Positions 30,152-38,644 of a stretch of 64,000 nt of DNA are shown here, piece by piece (position 1 is the stretch's first letter; each line of letters starts with the position of its first letter). The notes beneath the pieces were generated by a model. It was not told the origin of the DNA and made no database searches. It saw only the letters and a program-made list of their open reading frames with translations. The translations under genes and the position numbers were made by a program. The DNA comes from Qipengyuania aestuarii (GTDB lineage: Bacteria; Pseudomonadota; Alphaproteobacteria; Sphingomonadales; Sphingomonadaceae). The stretch covers positions 310,001-374,000 of the forward strand of contig NZ_JAIGNP010000002.1 of NCBI RefSeq assembly GCF_019711535.1. The letters run 5' to 3'.

Positions 30152-31030
30152 ATGCATAATTTCGTCAAGGTGCTCGCCTTTGCCGCGCTCTTCTCCACGC
30201 CAGCCATGGCCAAGGATTGCGAACCCCAATTTGCCGAACCAAGCACCACGGTAACGGTTTCGGGCGTCACGATCGGCGCCAACGAGGTTTCTCGCGAGAA
30301 CTTCAACATTCGCGTCCGCAATGACGGAAACGGGCGCTGCACAGCCAATATTCGCGTCGCCCGGCTCGATGGCGCCACTGTGGGGGCACCGCTTGCCTAC
30401 AATCTGCGTTCGGGTTCGAACACGATCGATATCCTGCCCACCGAAGGCTCTGCTGCCACTGCAGAAAGCGATTTTCTGGTCAATGGTATTCCCGGCGGGT
30501 CAAACGGCCGCGCCGTTCCGTTCATTGTGACGGTTCCCACCCGGTGGGGCCTCGAAGCGGGATTCCGGAGCGAACAGTTCCTGCTTTCGTTGCTCGACTC
30601 TGCGGGGGAGGTCGTTGACCGACACATCCTGACGATCAACATGACTATTCCGTCGTCGGTGAGCATGCGGCTCGTCGGGGCGACAGGCACTGATTCCATT
30701 CGGTCGGTCCAGCTTGGCACCATCGGAAAGGACAAGCCGAACCAGTCGGATCCTTTCGGCGTCCGGGTGTGGAGCACCTCACCTTACAGCGTGAGTTTCA
30801 GTTCCGAAAATGCCGGCGTGCTGGAACATGAGGCCGGGCTGGACCGCATTCCCTACGACTTGCGAATGGACGACATGCTGGTGAACCTCGCAGCGGGAAG
30901 CGAGTTCACGATACCGAGCGTTGCGCCGCCGCTGGGGATCATCCACCGGTTAAGCATCAAGGCAGGACCTGCCGCGGCGAGGGCCGGAAGCTATTCTGAT
31001 CGGGTGACGGTTACGGTTTCGGCGCTGTGA
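30152..31030 (+). CDS. Two-domain tip-adhesin-like pilus protein
   Basis: A 292-residue secreted protein with signal MHNFVKVLAFAALFSTPAMA. The N-terminal half has a Cys pair (KDCEP and GRCTAN) and the C-terminal half ends GSYSDRVTVTVSAL, a classic SCPU-domain closing strand. Two domains at the end of a chaperone-usher operon fit a tip subunit such as CsuE, but binding specificity is unknown. It starts 9 bp after the usher stop. It ends one base before the facing minus-strand gene, so transcription of the two converges. Confidence 0.8.
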   Translation: MHNFVKVLAFAALFSTPAMAKDCEPQFAEPSTTVTVSGVTIGANEVSRENFNIRVRNDGNGRCTANIRVARLDGATVGAPLAYNLRSGSNTIDILPTEGSAATAESDFLVNGIPGGSNGRAVPFIVTVPTRWGLEAGFRSEQFLLSLLDSAGEVVDRHILTINMTIPSSVSMRLVGATGTDSIRSVQLGTIGKDKPNQSDPFGVRVWSTSPYSVSFSSENAGVLEHEAGLDRIPYDLRMDDMLVNLAAGSEFTIPSVAPPLGIIHRLSIKAGPAAARAGSYSDRVTVTVSAL

Positions 31031-31435
31031 TCAGAATTGCGCCAAAGACAGGCTGATCGCCATACCGCTGCCGAGATTTTCCGAGCGAACTGCGATCGGT
31101 TTCCTGCTCATGCGTGGACCGGAACGGAACGCAATGGGGGAGTGGCCGGAAGCGTCGAGCACAACCGATTCTCCGTCGAACTCGATCTCGACTTTTTCAT
31201 CGGCTGCAAGCGAACGATGATTTGCGAGGATATGGTATCCGCGAGACGAGTTACAGAACTCGGTCAAGGTTCCGCGAACTTCGCCTGAACCGGTGTCAAT
31301 GGAAAGCGCATCGGATGCGATGTCACAGCGTTCAGGAACAATGGCAGAAACAGAAAATCCCTCAACATCACGCTGCTGCGCATGAGCCGAAGTACCGCAT
31401 ATCGCCAAAGCCAGAATAAGAGATGTTTTCCGCAT
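31031..31435 (-). CDS. Small secreted SCPU-like protein facing the pilus operon
   Basis: A 134-residue protein with signal MRKTSLILALAICGTSAHAQ. The mature part has EGFSVSAIVPERCDIASDAL and a partner cysteine in LTEFCNSSRGYHIL, and it ends AISLSLAQF. The pattern (Cys after ~20 residues, a second Cys about 35 later, a hydrophobic final strand) resembles a minor pilin or a degenerate spore-coat-U domain. The gene lies end to end with the tip-like gene on the other strand, so it is expressed separately. It could be a minor subunit or assembly regulator; this is inference. Confidence 0.7.
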   Translation of the reverse strand: MRKTSLILALAICGTSAHAQQRDVEGFSVSAIVPERCDIASDALSIDTGSGEVRGTLTEFCNSSRGYHILANHRSLAADEKVEIEFDGESVVLDASGHSPIAFRSGPRMSRKPIAVRSENLGSGMAISLSLAQF

Positions 31436-31727
31436 CGCCAGTCTCCAAGATGGTTACTGACTACCCCGAAATAGTTAATTTTACCACAATACGTCCCGAA
31501 CGGGTTAGAAGAGCAATCTTCAGCCTTTCGATTTCGTTTTGCTTTCAGTTGATTAAACAAAGTCCGCTGCGGCATCGCATGCAACGCCAGCCATCTCGCC
31601 TCAGACCGGGCTTATTCGAATCGGTGCCGCGCGTTGTCTTTCGATCGCTGCGACTCATCGATCAGCAAGAACGCCGAGGCTGACGGTGCTCAGGCTACCT
31701 TCCGGGAAAGCGTTTCTGGAGCCGTCG

Positions 31728-32858
31728 TCATCGGATCTCAATCCGGAAGGTGGTGGGGGCGGAGCCCACGAGTTCGAGAGAGCCGCCATGAGCCCGCGCG
31801 ATCTGGCGTGCGAGGGAAAGGCCGATACCTGAGCCATCCGGCTTGGTCGTGTGGAAGGGCCGGAAAATCAACGCCGCACTTTCGGGTCTGACCCCAGGGC
31901 CGCTGTCGGTAACTGTGATCGTCAGGCGGCCTTGCCTGATCCACGCGGTGAGCCCGACCTGCGTGCCGCCCTGCGCATCGGCAGCTTCGGCGGCGTTATT
32001 CAGCAGCGCCCAAACTGCCTGGTGCATCTGATCGCGATCCATGATCCAACGGTCACTGGCGTCATATTCGATCGCGAGTGTGGCAGACCATCGCTCTGCG
32101 AAAAGCCGCGCAATGTCCTCTACGAACTCGGCGAGCGGGACCTCGGCGAGGCGAGGTTCGGGCAGGCGGGCCAAGGCACGATAATTGGTTGCGAAGCGCT
32201 CGAGGCCCTCGGCGCGGCGCGCAAGCGGCCCCAGAATTTCCTTCAGCAGTTCTGCATCCAGCGGTTTTCGCGCGGCAGCCATCTGCGCACTTTCTGCAAG
32301 TGAGACAATCGGTGACAGACCGTTTAGCAATTCGTGGCCTAGAATCTCGATCAGGTCGGCGCTGGCTCGCGCTTCAGCGGCAAGTTCTTCGTGCTCGACA
32401 TCGATGAGAGCCGCGACAGTCAAGTGTGCGGAAGTTTCGACGCGATCGATCCGCCACAAGCGACCTTCGTGGCGCAAGGTTTTTGCGGAAGGATCAAGGA
32501 GGGCAGCAGGGGCGGGCACGATCCGGTGATCCGAGCCGAAAATAGTGCGCGCCTTTCGGTTGAGAACCCGAACCGCGTCTGGCTCGATGGCAAGCAGGGG
32601 GGTAGGGGCAGCGTCGAGGAGCAAGCGATGCACGGTCGTCTCCTCGTCGATACCGCCGCCTTGACCCTCCGCCGGACGCAATGGAAGTTGCGCAGCATTC
32701 CACCACGCCAGCGCCAGCATCCAGAGAGCCGACAGAAAAGCTCCGGCGAACAGTCCCCAGAGGCCATTGTTCCAGGCGTGAGTGCATATGAGGCCCGATG
32801 CGATCAGACCTCCCCCCAGCGCTGATGCCCGCCACCCTCGCCCGTGGTAGAGCATCAC
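31728..32858 (-). CDS. Sensor histidine kinase of the efflux-linked two-component system
   Basis: A 376-residue kinase. Two hydrophobic segments lie at ~12-52 with a very short loop between them, so little is exposed outside the membrane. A PAS-like region follows at ~75-155. The phospho-acceptor is His175 in ILGHELLNGLSPI, the N box is HQAVWALLNNAAEAAD, and ATP-binding boxes DSGPGV and GSGIGLSLARQ follow. The form is NtrY-like. Its start overlaps the regulator stop by 4 bp, so both are made together. With little periplasmic domain it may sense membrane or internal stress. Confidence 0.92.
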   Translation of the reverse strand: MMLYHGRGWRASALGGGLIASGLICTHAWNNGLWGLFAGAFLSALWMLALAWWNAAQLPLRPAEGQGGGIDEETTVHRLLLDAAPTPLLAIEPDAVRVLNRKARTIFGSDHRIVPAPAALLDPSAKTLRHEGRLWRIDRVETSAHLTVAALIDVEHEELAAEARASADLIEILGHELLNGLSPIVSLAESAQMAAARKPLDAELLKEILGPLARRAEGLERFATNYRALARLPEPRLAEVPLAEFVEDIARLFAERWSATLAIEYDASDRWIMDRDQMHQAVWALLNNAAEAADAQGGTQVGLTAWIRQGRLTITVTDSGPGVRPESAALIFRPFHTTKPDGSGIGLSLARQIARAHGGSLELVGSAPTTFRIEIR

Positions 32859-34177
32859 AGGCCGTGGCGCTCCATTCGCCGGTAAAGCGCCCCCCGACTC
32901 AATCCGAGCGCCTTGGCGGCGTGACTGACATTGTGATGATGTTCGGCCAGGGCTGCTGCGATCATCGCCTTCTCGGACCGATCAAGATCGAAATTGACGC
33001 TGCCGCTCGGCGCATGATCGTTTGTCCTTGCTGGTCCACCGAGCGCGAGGGCGGCCGTGTCGATCGTACCGTTTTCATCAGCTAGCAGCACTGCCCGTTC
33101 CATTGTTGCGGCAAGGCCACGCACCTGATCCGGCCAGTCTGCTTCGCGCAAGGCGATTTCAGCTGCTTCCGTCAGGCGGGGAACAGGGCGTCCGAACCGC
33201 TCCGCTGCGTCCAACAGGAAGTGCCGTGCCAAGAGAGCGATATCGTCGCGCCTCTGGCACAGCGCAGGAACTGCAAGCTCGATCGTGGCGATACGGCGCC
33301 GAAGGACTGGGGTGAGGTCCTCAATCCGATCGATTATCGCGATCGGACGTAGGTTGGCGGAAAGGTTTGCGGCAAGCCGATCCTGCTCGAGCTCGTTCAG
33401 CCGGTCGGGATAACGCAGGATCACCGTCCCGGAAGAATGCGCGTGGTTTTCAAGCGCATTCTCTTCCCGCAGGTCGAGGATGTTGGGCACCTGGCCGGCA
33501 TCGGCCGAGGCCGCTTGAACAGTAAGTGCGGCAAGCATGCGGCCCGCACCTGACGGCCCTGTGATCGCCACCCCGGCTCGGGTCGGGGCAACTCTTCTAA
33601 TTAGGTGGCGCAAATGCTCGACCGCTGCGCTTTCGCCGAGAATGCGCGGAGGCTGCGCACTGCGTTCGGAAGATGGTAAGCCTGCTGGTACGAGTGACGA
33701 TTTACGCGCGGCCGCACCTTCGACTTTGGCGATGAGATCGGTGTTGCTCCACGGTTTGACGGCAAAATCTCTCGCGCCTGCCTGCATCGCGGCCACTGCC
33801 ATTCGGATACCGCCATGTGCGGTAAGGACCACGACATTGGTGCCAGGATCGTCTGCCATCAGCCTTTCAAGACATGCGAGGCCTTCCTGGCCGTTGCTCA
33901 CTCCCGGAGTGAAATTAAGATCCAGTATGACCGCGTCGAACAGCGTTCGGGCAAGCGTGGAATAGGCTTCTTGGGGCGAATGCGCGACAGTCAGCCTGTG
34001 CCCGGCCATGCGGAACGCGATTTCCATGGCACCAGCAACTTCGGGTCGGTCGTCGATGAGGAGAATCGTCAGACTGGATTTGACGCTTGACGCAGAGAAT
34101 TGCTGTCCATTTCCGGACACTGTGTCCGCCGATGGACGGCTGGAGCCTGCTTCTTCGCCAGAATTTCTTTTAATCAT
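32855..34177 (-). CDS. NtrC-like response regulator lacking the sigma-54 contact motif
   Basis: A 440-residue regulator: receiver (~36-155; phospho-acceptor Asp86 in VILDLNF), an AAA+-like middle (~178-375) and a C-terminal Fis-type helix-turn-helix (LAEHHHNVSHAAKALGLSRGALYRRM). The AAA+ part is abnormal: Walker A reads GPSGAGRM (207-214) with Arg213 in place of Lys, Walker B has lost its DE pair (TVILRYPDRL), and the GAFTGA loop is absent. It therefore should not drive sigma-54 open-complex formation. Start: ATG at 34177, or GTG at 34120, just after the candidate operator half. It is divergent from the efflux operon, its likely target. Confidence 0.88.
   Translation of the reverse strand: MIKRNSGEEAGSSRPSADTVSGNGQQFSASSVKSSLTILLIDDRPEVAGAMEIAFRMAGHRLTVAHSPQEAYSTLARTLFDAVILDLNFTPGVSNGQEGLACLERLMADDPGTNVVVLTAHGGIRMAVAAMQAGARDFAVKPWSNTDLIAKVEGAAARKSSLVPAGLPSSERSAQPPRILGESAAVEHLRHLIRRVAPTRAGVAITGPSGAGRMLAALTVQAASADAGQVPNILDLREENALENHAHSSGTVILRYPDRLNELEQDRLAANLSANLRPIAIIDRIEDLTPVLRRRIATIELAVPALCQRRDDIALLARHFLLDAAERFGRPVPRLTEAAEIALREADWPDQVRGLAATMERAVLLADENGTIDTAALALGGPARTNDHAPSGSVNFDLDRSEKAMIAAALAEHHHNVSHAAKALGLSRGALYRRMERHGL
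34104..34138. promoter_or_regulatory. Paired TGTCC-N6-GGACA-type sites at the divergent junction
   Basis: Site 1 is TGTCC-ATTTCC-GGACA (34104-34119), perfectly symmetric. Site 2 is TGTCC-GCCGAT-GGACG (34123-34138), with one mismatch. Centres are 19 bp apart. The layout TGT-N10-ACA is the form used by NifA/NtrC-type Fis helix-turn-helix regulators. The sites lie ~85-115 bp upstream of the HlyD gene and inside the annotated N-terminus of the regulator gene, upstream of its alternative GTG start. Autoregulation plus efflux-operon control is the natural reading; not proven. Confidence 0.6.
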
Positions 34178-34198
34178 ATAGACTTAGGTCTTTCGGCC

Positions 34199-34243
34199 CT
34201 GTTCGGCGATACTCGGCTCATGATGACGCACAAAGCCGAACAG
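34199..34243 (+). promoter_or_regulatory. Inverted repeat spanning the HlyD start
   Basis: CTGTTCGGC (34199-34207) and GCCGAACAG (34235-34243) are perfect inverse copies separated by 27 bases. The candidate ATG codons at 34220 and 34223 sit in the loop. It could be an operator or an mRNA hairpin that controls translation, or it may mean translation starts later, at ATG 34280. Confidence 0.4.
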
Positions 34244-35515
34244 TCCAACCCTTTGTCACAGGGCGCGCCCGGCGCGGCGATGGACCGCAAGATCGAAAAA
34301 AGCAGTGGCCACTGGTGGCTCGACCGCAAGTTCCTTGGCGGGATCGGAGCCGTCGCACTCGTAGTCCTTGGCTGGAACGCCCTTCCTGCCAGCGGATCGA
34401 CCGATGTTGCTGGCGATGATCTCCAGATCGGGGAAGTCACTCGCGCGCCCTTCGATGACTACCTGCCAGTCCGAGCCAGCGTTGTCCCTGCCACCAGCAC
34501 ACTGGTAGGAGTGATGAGCGGCGGCCAGCTCGAAGAACTGCTGGTTCAGGATGGCGCATTGGTGACCAAAGGACAGCCGCTCGCCCGGCTTGCCAACCCA
34601 GACCTCGAACTGACCGTGCTGAGCCAGGAAGCCCAGATCGCCAGCCAGTTGGGCGGGGTGGCGGGGGAAAACCTCGGCATCCAGCGTTCGCGGGTCGAAC
34701 GTGCGGGGCTGGTGGCCGCGACCGAATACGATCTGATCCGGGCACGCCGCGATCTCGATATCCGTCGCCGGTTGCACCAGAAGGGCTTTGTCTCCGACGC
34801 AGGCGTGAAGAGCTATCAGGAAGAAGTCGATTACCAGACCCGGCGTCTATCGCAGCTTCGGCGGGGCAGTGCTGCCGAGGCCGGAATAACCGCGACCCAG
34901 GGGCGAATGCTCGATGCCACTCGCGCGCGCTTGCAAAGCAACCTCGCCGCCGTTCGCGGCAGTCTCGATGCGCTGGTGATACGCGCGCCGATGGCGGGCC
35001 GGCTCACCAATTTCTCGCTCCAGCCAGGGCAGACGCTGGCTGCAGGCGATCCTGCTGGGCAGGTCGATAGCGAGGGCGCTTGGAAGCTGGAGGCGGAAGT
35101 GGACGAATATTATCTCGGACGCGTAGAACTGGGCCAGAAAGCGCGCACCTCCGAAGGCGCCATGCTGACGGTATCCAAGGTCCTGCCGACTGTCACCGAC
35201 GGGAGGTTCCAAGTGGAACTGACATTCGACCGCCGACCGCGGCAGGATCTCAATCGCGGACAGACACTTGACGTGCGGATCACCCTCGGCGCTTCAAAAG
35301 CGGCCGTGATTGCGCCGGTTGGCGGCTGGCTGAGCGATGGCGGTTCATCGGTGTTCCTCGTCACTGGAGACGGAGAACACGCGAGCCGGACCGGGGTGAC
35401 CATCGGTCGCCGAAACCCGCGACAGGTCGAAATTCTGTCTGGCCTCGAACCGGGCCAACGCATCGTCACCAGTAATCTTGCCCGGATCAAGGGCGACACC
35501 ATCAATATCCGCTGA
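34220..35515 (+). CDS. HlyD/MacA-type periplasmic adaptor of an efflux system
   Basis: About 431 residues from ATG 34220; 34223 or 34280 are also possible because no ribosome-binding site decides. A short cytoplasmic N-terminus is followed by one membrane helix (FLGGIGAVALVVLGWNALPA). Next come a biotinyl-lipoyl half (VVPATSTLVGVMSGGQLEELLVQDGALV), a coiled-coil hairpin (~140-235), the second lipoyl half (LVIRAPMAGRLTNFSLQPGQ) and beta-barrel domains. Family knowledge: it bridges an inner-membrane ABC pump to a TolC channel. It is followed 17 bp later by the ABC ATPase. Regulation by the divergent two-component pair is likely. Confidence 0.88.
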   Translation: MMTHKAEQSNPLSQGAPGAAMDRKIEKSSGHWWLDRKFLGGIGAVALVVLGWNALPASGSTDVAGDDLQIGEVTRAPFDDYLPVRASVVPATSTLVGVMSGGQLEELLVQDGALVTKGQPLARLANPDLELTVLSQEAQIASQLGGVAGENLGIQRSRVERAGLVAATEYDLIRARRDLDIRRRLHQKGFVSDAGVKSYQEEVDYQTRRLSQLRRGSAAEAGITATQGRMLDATRARLQSNLAAVRGSLDALVIRAPMAGRLTNFSLQPGQTLAAGDPAGQVDSEGAWKLEAEVDEYYLGRVELGQKARTSEGAMLTVSKVLPTVTDGRFQVELTFDRRPRQDLNRGQTLDVRITLGASKAAVIAPVGGWLSDGGSSVFLVTGDGEHASRTGVTIGRRNPRQVEILSGLEPGQRIVTSNLARIKGDTINIR

Positions 35516-35532
35516 ACAGAGGGATTATCTTC

Positions 35533-36213
35533 GTGATCAAGCTCGAGAATATCGAACGCCGTTATATCTCCGACGAAGTCGAGACCACTGCTCTCCTCGA
35601 CGTCAATCTGGCCGTGGCAAGCGGCGAATTTCTGGCCATAATGGGCCCATCGGGTTGCGGCAAATCGACCCTGCTCAACACATTGGGAACGATAGACCGG
35701 CCGACCTCGGGCCAATACTGGTTCGGCGATACGGATCTGGCCGCCATGGGCGAAAAAGATCTGGCGAAATTTCGCGCAGCCGAGCTGGGCTTCGTGTTCC
35801 AGAGCTTCAACCTGATCGACGAACTGACGATCCAGGAAAACGTCGCGCTCGGTCTTGCCTATCGCAAGGATGTGGCGGGAAACAAAGCGGAGCGGGTGGC
35901 GGCGGCGATGGACACCGTCGGCATCGCCCACCGCGCACGCCATTTTCCGCACCAGCTTTCGGGTGGTCAGCAGCAGCGCGCCGCGATCGCCCGCGCCATC
36001 GTCGGCCAGCCCAAGCTGATTCTCGCCGACGAGCCGACCGGCAATCTCGACACCGCCAATGGCGAGCAGGTGATGAACATCCTGACCGCGCTCAACGACG
36101 ATGGCGCGACCATTGTGATGGTCACCCACTCGCCGAGCCATGCCGATATGGCCAAGCGCCGGATCGACATGCTCGACGGCCGCATCGTCGCCAGCGCCAT
36201 GCGTGCGATCTGA
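35533..36213 (+). CDS. ABC transporter ATPase (MacB/LolD type)
   Basis: A 226-residue ATPase. Walker A is GPSGCGKST (~38-46), the Q-loop is in FVFQSFNLIDELT, the signature is LSGGQQQRAAIARA, Walker B is LILADEPTGNLD, and the H-loop is VMVTHSPSHA. This is the LolD/MacB subfamily that powers FtsX-fold permeases rather than classical solute importers. It starts with GTG (35533) downstream of AGAGGGAT. The permease gene begins 14 bp after its stop. Confidence 0.95.
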   Translation: MIKLENIERRYISDEVETTALLDVNLAVASGEFLAIMGPSGCGKSTLLNTLGTIDRPTSGQYWFGDTDLAAMGEKDLAKFRAAELGFVFQSFNLIDELTIQENVALGLAYRKDVAGNKAERVAAAMDTVGIAHRARHFPHQLSGGQQQRAAIARAIVGQPKLILADEPTGNLDTANGEQVMNILTALNDDGATIVMVTHSPSHADMAKRRIDMLDGRIVASAMRAI

Positions 36214-36226
36214 GGGAGGGGACGCC

Positions 36227-38644
36227 ATGAACCGCTTCGCGCTCCTGTCGCTCTATCGCTCGCTCACCCGGCACAAACTGTACGCCGCGCTCAATATCGG
36301 CGGGCTGGCAGTGGGGATCGCCGTGTTCCTCGTGCTGGGCCTCTATGTCCGCTTCGAGACCAGCTACGAGACCTGGCTGCCGCACTATGACGAGGTCTAT
36401 TTGGTGCAGACGGACAGCCGTGTTCCCGATCAGCCGTTCAGTGGCCGACACCATTGGACGATGGGGGGACTCCTCGAACAGCTGCGCGAGGACTTTCCCG
36501 GCATCGTGGGCACCCGCATCGAACCGATGGGCGCATCGATTATCCAGGACGGCGTTGCGGTAAACGAAGATCTGAAACGTGCCGATGACACGTTTTTCGA
36601 TGTGTTCGACTTGCCCATGGCCGCGGGCGAGGGACGTCGGGCGCTGGCTGATCCGGGCAATGTGCTTATCTCGCAAAGCGTAGCCGAACGCTTCTTCGGC
36701 AGCAGTGATACGGCCATCGGACAAACCATGACCGCGACGATTGATCACGAAACACGCTCGGTGCGCGTCGCAGGGGTATTCGTGGATCTGCCGCCAAACA
36801 GCGAGCTGGAATTCACTATGCTCACCCGGCTGCCAGACGATGCCGACAGCCCTTGGTGGAGCAATTGGGGGAGCACCTCGCTTCAGACCTTCCTCCGGTT
36901 TTCCAATCGGGAAGACGCTCGCCAATTCGAGGCCGCGACCAACGCCTTCGTGAATCGCCGCGCGACCGATAATTACGAGGCACCTGCCAGCGACCAGATC
37001 GGCATCAATCTCCTGCCGATTGCCGACTGGCATCTGACGCCCGAGGGCCGTGAGCCGGACAGCCGTCGACAGTCCGTCGCTACTCTGGGGATCGTCGGCC
37101 TGCTTACGCTGCTGATAGCGATCGTCAATTACGTGAACCTTGCGACATCCCGTGCCGCCTTGCGCGCCCGCGAAGTCGCCATGCGCAAGGTGTTGGGCGC
37201 CGATCGGGCGGCATTGATCAGACAGTTTCTGACGGAAGCCATCGCGACCGTCGCAATAGCGGGTCTCCTCGCGCTCATTATCGTCGAACTGACGCTCCCT
37301 TTCATCAACGCTGCTGGTGGGTTGGAACTAAGCATCGCCTACCTGGGAGGCGATGGCGTTGTCGTGCCGTTGATCCTGCTTTCTCTCGTGATCGGACTGA
37401 TTGCCGGAGCCTACCCTGCGTTTCTGCTCTCTCGCTATCCCGCTGCAAGCGTTCTCGCTTCAGCCAAGGCGCCGGGCGGCGGGCGGGCAGGTACTCGCAC
37501 CCGGCAAGCGCTGGTTGCAGTGCAATTCGCGCTCGCCATTGCATTCATGATCGGCACGGCCGTCCTTTTCGCCCAAACGCAGCACCTGCGCGATTCCGAT
37601 CTCGGTTTCGACCGCGAAGGCCTGTTGCTTGTGCGATCGATGTATCTGCTCGATGATGAGGCTCAGCGGCGGGCTGTCCAATCTCGTTTGGAGGCGCTCC
37701 CCTCCGTCCGGTTCGCATCAATGAGTGACGGGGTGGTCGGCGGAGGCACTTCCACTAATGTCGATTCATTCGCCGAAGGTGGCAGCCCACCGATCTCCAT
37801 GCGGCGCATCGCGATCGGGCCAGCTTTCTTTGAAACCTACGGTACGCGCCTTCTCGCCGGCCGCTATCTGGATGCGCAGCATGGTATGGATGATGCCACC
37901 AGCTTGGAGTGGGAAGAACCGCAGAATGTCGTCATCAACACTTTGCTGATGCGTTCACTCGGCTATTCCGATCCTGCAGAGGCAATAGGTAAGCAGATAG
38001 GTCGTGGCGCGCCTCCCCGGACGATTGTGGGGGTGGTCAACGATATGCGGTTCCTGTCACCGCGTGAGCCCGTCGATCCGACCTACTACACTTACTATGA
38101 GGAGCCGAAATACGGCGTCATGACCTTGCGTTTCACGGGCGACCCCCGGGTCACGACCGAACGCGCACGCGAAGCGTGGACCAGCGTGGCGGGGGAGATA
38201 CCGTTCGAGGCTGAGACCGGCACCGAAAGCTTGCAGGAATTCTACGAGGATGACGAACGCGCTACTCGCCTGTTCGCCATCGGCGCGGGGCTGGCCGTCC
38301 TGATCGGCATGGTCGGCCTGTGGGGGCTTGCCTCCTTCAACACCGCGCGGCGGGTTAAGGAAATCGGCATCCGCAAGTCTCTTGGTGCGTCGGCCACCGA
38401 TATCGTCAAATTGCTGGTCGGCCAGTTCATGCGGCCTGTCCTCATCGCGAACATCATCGCGTGGCCGCTGGCATATTGGGCGATGCGGACATGGCTGGCG
38501 GGTTTCGACGACCGGATCGAGCTTTCGCCGGTTCATTTCATAGGAGCCAGCCTTATCGCCATCGCGATTGCCGTTCTGACTGTGCTGGGACAGTCGCTGC
38601 GCGCCAGCCGCACGGCACCGTCCTGGGCCTTGCGCCATGACTAG
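36227..38644 (+). CDS. ABC transporter permease with two FtsX cores
   Basis: An 805-residue membrane protein from the ATG at 36227 (GAGGGAGGGG just upstream). It has a MacB-type periplasmic domain after the first helix (~20-41), then three helices (~285-430, including VAMRKVLGADRAALIRQFLTE), a fourth helix starting a second half near ~435, a second periplasmic domain, and three C-terminal helices with IGIRKSLGASATDIVKLLVG. The duplicated 4+4 layout differs from single-core MacB (about 650 residues, ATPase fused). Substrates of such pumps include peptides, lipoproteins or macrolides; none can be assigned. Confidence 0.92.
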   Translation: MNRFALLSLYRSLTRHKLYAALNIGGLAVGIAVFLVLGLYVRFETSYETWLPHYDEVYLVQTDSRVPDQPFSGRHHWTMGGLLEQLREDFPGIVGTRIEPMGASIIQDGVAVNEDLKRADDTFFDVFDLPMAAGEGRRALADPGNVLISQSVAERFFGSSDTAIGQTMTATIDHETRSVRVAGVFVDLPPNSELEFTMLTRLPDDADSPWWSNWGSTSLQTFLRFSNREDARQFEAATNAFVNRRATDNYEAPASDQIGINLLPIADWHLTPEGREPDSRRQSVATLGIVGLLTLLIAIVNYVNLATSRAALRAREVAMRKVLGADRAALIRQFLTEAIATVAIAGLLALIIVELTLPFINAAGGLELSIAYLGGDGVVVPLILLSLVIGLIAGAYPAFLLSRYPAASVLASAKAPGGGRAGTRTRQALVAVQFALAIAFMIGTAVLFAQTQHLRDSDLGFDREGLLLVRSMYLLDDEAQRRAVQSRLEALPSVRFASMSDGVVGGGTSTNVDSFAEGGSPPISMRRIAIGPAFFETYGTRLLAGRYLDAQHGMDDATSLEWEEPQNVVINTLLMRSLGYSDPAEAIGKQIGRGAPPRTIVGVVNDMRFLSPREPVDPTYYTYYEEPKYGVMTLRFTGDPRVTTERAREAWTSVAGEIPFEAETGTESLQEFYEDDERATRLFAIGAGLAVLIGMVGLWGLASFNTARRVKEIGIRKSLGASATDIVKLLVGQFMRPVLIANIIAWPLAYWAMRTWLAGFDDRIELSPVHFIGASLIAIAIAVLTVLGQSLRASRTAPSWALRHD

